Shown in pieces: positions 3,951 to 5,834 of a stretch of DNA of 5,834 bases. This DNA comes from Spirochaetota bacterium (GTDB lineage: Bacteria > Spirochaetota > Brevinematia > DTOW01), in assembly GCA_028276145.1 (NCBI GenBank), contig JAPYWX010000102.1, positions 1 through 5,834 on the forward strand, read 5' to 3'. The notes beneath the pieces were generated by a model. That model was not told the DNA's origin and did not search any database. It was given only the letters and a program-made list of their open reading frames with translations. How positions within the stretch are numbered: the first letter of the stretch is position 1; each line of letters opens with the position of its first letter. The translations under genes were made by a program, and so were the position numbers.

Positions 3951-3959
3951 AATAGGTAT

Positions 3960-5306
3960 ATGAGGAGAAGCAATAAAGAGCTTGATGTTGCTGTTAAGGG
4001 TAATTTATTTTATAGAATTTCTGATTTCTTCAAAAATGAAACGAGTAGTGGTATATTGGTTTTGATTTTTGCAGTTCTAGGCATAATAATAGCAAACTCA
4101 CCTTGGGGAAATTTTTACTTTAATTTTTGGAATACCAAGTTTCTTATAAAGTTTGGGGATTTTGAGTTTAAAATGTCTCTTTTGCATTTTGTGAATGATA
4201 TTCTTATGTTCTTTTTCTTTTTCTTAGTTGGTATGGAAATCAAAAGAGAAATGCTAGTTGGGGAATTGTCATCGTTAAAGAAGTCTTTATTGCCTGTAAT
4301 AGCCGCTACAGGTGGTTTTCTTTTCCCTATAATAATCTACTCACTCATTAACTGGGGTAAGGATTCGTTTAGAGGTTGGGGAATACCGATGGCTACTGAT
4401 ATAGCGTTCACTATTGCTGTAATGATGTTACTTGGTAATGCTGTGTCACATGCTGTCAAGGCTAATATAACTGCGTTGGCAATAGCTGATGACATAATGG
4501 CTCTTATAGTTATTGCTCTGTTTTACTCTGTTGGGGTCAAACTGATTTATATTGTTACAGCGCTTTTGGTTGTTGCAATTTTGATAGTCTTGAATAAGGT
4601 AAATTTAGCTAATGAGTGGATTTACTTGGTTGCTGGAATAGTTCTTTGGGTTCTTTTCTATAATTCTGGAGTACATCCAACTATAGCAGGTGTTCTTTTG
4701 GCTTTTGTCATACCTACAAGGATACCAAAGGATTTTGAAGCTAACATAGCTTTAGTTTCTTCTTCACTTAAGAGTATAATGGAATCATATAAAAAAGGTA
4801 AGGTTTTTCCAGATACGAAAGTTAATTTCTCAACAGCTATAGAAAAGTTAAAGAATTCTGAGCCTTACCTGCAGAGGTTTGAATCAAGTTTGGCTTCTTT
4901 CGTTTCTTTTGTTGTTTTGCCTATCTTTGCGTTTTCTAATTCTGGTGTTTATGTAGGTAATTTCTCTATTAATGACCTTTTCCATCCTGTAGTTCTAGGT
5001 GTGGCGCTAGGGTTGATGTTTGGTAAGTCTACAGGTATATTTACATTCTCGTACTTATCTATAAAACTCAAGATAACGGATATTTCTTCTAAAGTTAGAT
5101 GGAGTGAGTATTATGGTGCTTCGTGGCTTGCTGGGATAGGTTTCACTATGGCTTTGTTTATAACTCATTTGTCCTTTGACCAGCACCCTAGGTATTTGGA
5201 CTATGCTAAGGTAGGTATTTATTTGGGTAGTGTTATTTCTGCGATAGTTGGTTCGTTAATAGTAATATTGACTAATGGGAAAAAACTTGCCCAGAATGTT
5301 AAATAA
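3960..5306 (+). CDS. nhaA: Na+/H+ antiporter NhaA
   Basis: NhaA is an inner-membrane antiporter that exports Na+ (or Li+) in exchange for protons, for pH and sodium homeostasis. From ATG 3960 the protein has 448 residues; E. coli NhaA has 388. Key residues are present: ATDIAFTIAV with D147 (E. coli D133), IADDIMALIVIALFYS with the ion-binding pair D177-D178 (D163-D164), and GKSTGIFTFSYL with K356 (K300). LVGMEIKREMLVGELS is the conserved loop after helix II. About twelve hydrophobic segments can be traced between residues 32 and 440. A hydrophilic insert at about 253-311, in the middle of the protein, accounts for part of the extra length. The gene stands downstream of array D and a small structured element. 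A HINT-family gene follows after 45 bases. Confidence 0.96.
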   Translation: MRRSNKELDVAVKGNLFYRISDFFKNETSSGILVLIFAVLGIIIANSPWGNFYFNFWNTKFLIKFGDFEFKMSLLHFVNDILMFFFFFLVGMEIKREMLVGELSSLKKSLLPVIAATGGFLFPIIIYSLINWGKDSFRGWGIPMATDIAFTIAVMMLLGNAVSHAVKANITALAIADDIMALIVIALFYSVGVKLIYIVTALLVVAILIVLNKVNLANEWIYLVAGIVLWVLFYNSGVHPTIAGVLLAFVIPTRIPKDFEANIALVSSSLKSIMESYKKGKVFPDTKVNFSTAIEKLKNSEPYLQRFESSLASFVSFVVLPIFAFSNSGVYVGNFSINDLFHPVVLGVALGLMFGKSTGIFTFSYLSIKLKITDISSKVRWSEYYGASWLAGIGFTMALFITHLSFDQHPRYLDYAKVGIYLGSVISAIVGSLIVILTNGKKLAQNVK

Positions 5307-5307
5307 G

Positions 5308-5337
5308 TTGAGTTTTTGTTGTGTGTAGTTGTAAAAT
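5308..5337 (+). promoter_or_regulatory. Tentative promoter of the HINT-family gene
   Basis: -35 TTGAGT (5308-5313), an 18-base spacer and -10 TAAAAT (5332-5337) fit the pattern at rpsP. A start near 5344 would leave a leader of only about eight bases before ATG 5352. Co-transcription with nhaA is the alternative, as no terminator is seen between the genes. Confidence 0.35.
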
Positions 5338-5351
5338 AATTAATACAAGGC

Positions 5352-5690
5352 ATGGCGGATTGTATATTTTGTAGAATAGTAAATAAAGAGATACCTTCTA
5401 AGATTGTTTATGAAGATGAGAATGTCATAGCTTTTGATGATATAAATCCTCAGGCTCCTGTTCATACTTTGGTTGTTCCAAAAAAGCATATAAATACTAT
5501 TATGGAGCTAGAGGATTATGAAGTTGTTTCTAATGTTTTTAAGGCTATAAAGAAAGTTGCTGAGATAAAGAACATAGATAAGGATGGTTTTAGAGTTGTT
5601 GTTAACCATCTAAGTAAAGGTGGTCAAAGTGTTTTCCATTTACATTTCCATGTACTGGGTGGTAGGCAGATGTTGTGGCCACCTGGATAG
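5352..5690 (+). CDS. hinT: HIT family hydrolase, HINT branch
   Basis: HINT proteins hydrolyse purine nucleoside phosphoramidates and aminoacyl-adenylates in the cytoplasm; their main cellular role is not settled. The 112-residue protein is full length. It has CIFCRIV (4-10) with the C4/C7 pair, IPSKIVYEDE, FDDINPQAPVHTLVVPKKH, and the histidine triad H96-x-H98-x-H100, in which H98 is the expected nucleophile. It ends in LGGRQMLWPPG, which marks the HINT branch. The start gives the usual short N-terminus before CIFC. The only Shine-Dalgarno-like bases are AAGG (5347-5350), one base before the ATG, which is unusually close. rpsU follows 50 bases after the stop, a neighbourhood seen in other bacteria. 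Confidence 0.94.
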   Translation: MADCIFCRIVNKEIPSKIVYEDENVIAFDDINPQAPVHTLVVPKKHINTIMELEDYEVVSNVFKAIKKVAEIKNIDKDGFRVVVNHLSKGGQSVFHLHFHVLGGRQMLWPPG

Positions 5691-5702
5691 CGTTGGTATA
5701 AT
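5673..5702 (+). promoter_or_regulatory. Likely rpsU promoter
   Basis: A perfect -10 TATAAT (5697-5702) with an extended TG one base ahead (5694-5695) follows -35 TTGTGG (5673-5678) after 18 bases. The -35 lies inside the last codons of the HINT gene. The predicted start, near 5709, leaves a leader of about 30 bases. Confidence 0.55.
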
Positions 5703-5740
5703 CATAATTAATTTTTAACTTTAAGGAGGTGGAAGTAGAA

Positions 5741-5834
5741 ATGGCGCTGTATGTAGAAATAAAGGATGGAGAGAGCTTTGAGAATGCTTTGAAGAAGTTT
5801 AAGAAGTTTGTTGAGATGGAAGGTGTATTATCCG
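5741..5834 (+). CDS. rpsU: 30S ribosomal protein S21, 3' end outside window
   Basis: S21 is a small basic 30S protein involved in mRNA binding during initiation. The 31 codons present read MALYVEIKDGESFENALKKF, then KKFVEMEGVLS, matching the S21 pattern in which an acidic GESFE-type segment is followed by ALKKFKK and an EGVLS turn. The basic C-terminal half lies beyond the window. The start is firm: a perfect AAGGAGGTG (5723-5731) precedes ATG 5741 by nine bases. It has its own likely promoter overlapping the end of the HINT gene. Confidence 0.9.
   Translation, partial: MALYVEIKDGESFENALKKFKKFVEMEGVLS

Noticed and set aside
3888..3959. N-terminal extension of NhaA from TTG 3888
   Set aside because: It has no ribosome binding site, the added 24 residues are unlike NhaA, and ATG 3960 has a good site.

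Overview
The window is AT-rich bacterial chromosomal DNA carrying housekeeping genes: ribosomal proteins S16 and S21, the RNA-binding protein KhpA, the queuosine enzyme QueG, PurE, two tRNAs, a Na+/H+ antiporter and a HINT-type hydrolase. Strong Shine-Dalgarno sequences, sigma70-like promoters and an exported solute-binding protein fit a bacterium. Neither tRNA encodes its 3' CCA, so a CCA-adding enzyme is needed. The phylum cannot be fixed from this sequence. A low-GC, possibly thermophilic lineage such as a deep-branching spirochaete is only a guess.

Layout: 1-727 (minus) is the 5' part of a MalE-like ABC transporter substrate-binding protein. Positions 728-1023 are a divergent intergenic region with a promoter at each end and an array of short palindromes between them. 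Positions 1024-2609 (plus) hold rpsP, khpA, an intrinsic terminator and queG. The terminator's T-run touches the queG start codon. The end of queG runs nine bases into an oppositely oriented tRNA-Pro gene. tRNA-Pro follows tRNA-Val in a tight two-tRNA unit (minus, 2601-2753) with its own promoter. purE is on the minus strand at 2875-3363. A 596-base gene-free stretch (3364-3959) separates purE from nhaA and is packed with palindrome arrays, a GC-rich hairpin and a G-quadruplex motif. nhaA (3960-5306), a HINT-family gene (5352-5690) and the start of rpsU (5741-5834) follow on the plus strand.

The genes are ordinary. The unusual content is intergenic: every larger gap holds short arrays of 13-14-base imperfect palindromes repeated about every 16-17 bases. 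The arm sequence differs between arrays (GTGCT/AGCAC, GTGTT/AACAC, GTATC/GATAC, and a looser GAGGT/ACCTC set), but both arms change together so pairing is kept. Four arrays end in nearly the same ten-base tail, about YKTCTTATTY, always on the plus strand. This looks like a dispersed, structured repeat family. Its function cannot be read from the sequence.

Functionally, rpsP, khpA, queG, the tRNAs and rpsU serve translation and RNA biology. purE serves purine synthesis, nhaA serves sodium and pH homeostasis, and the first gene serves uptake of a solute, probably a sugar.
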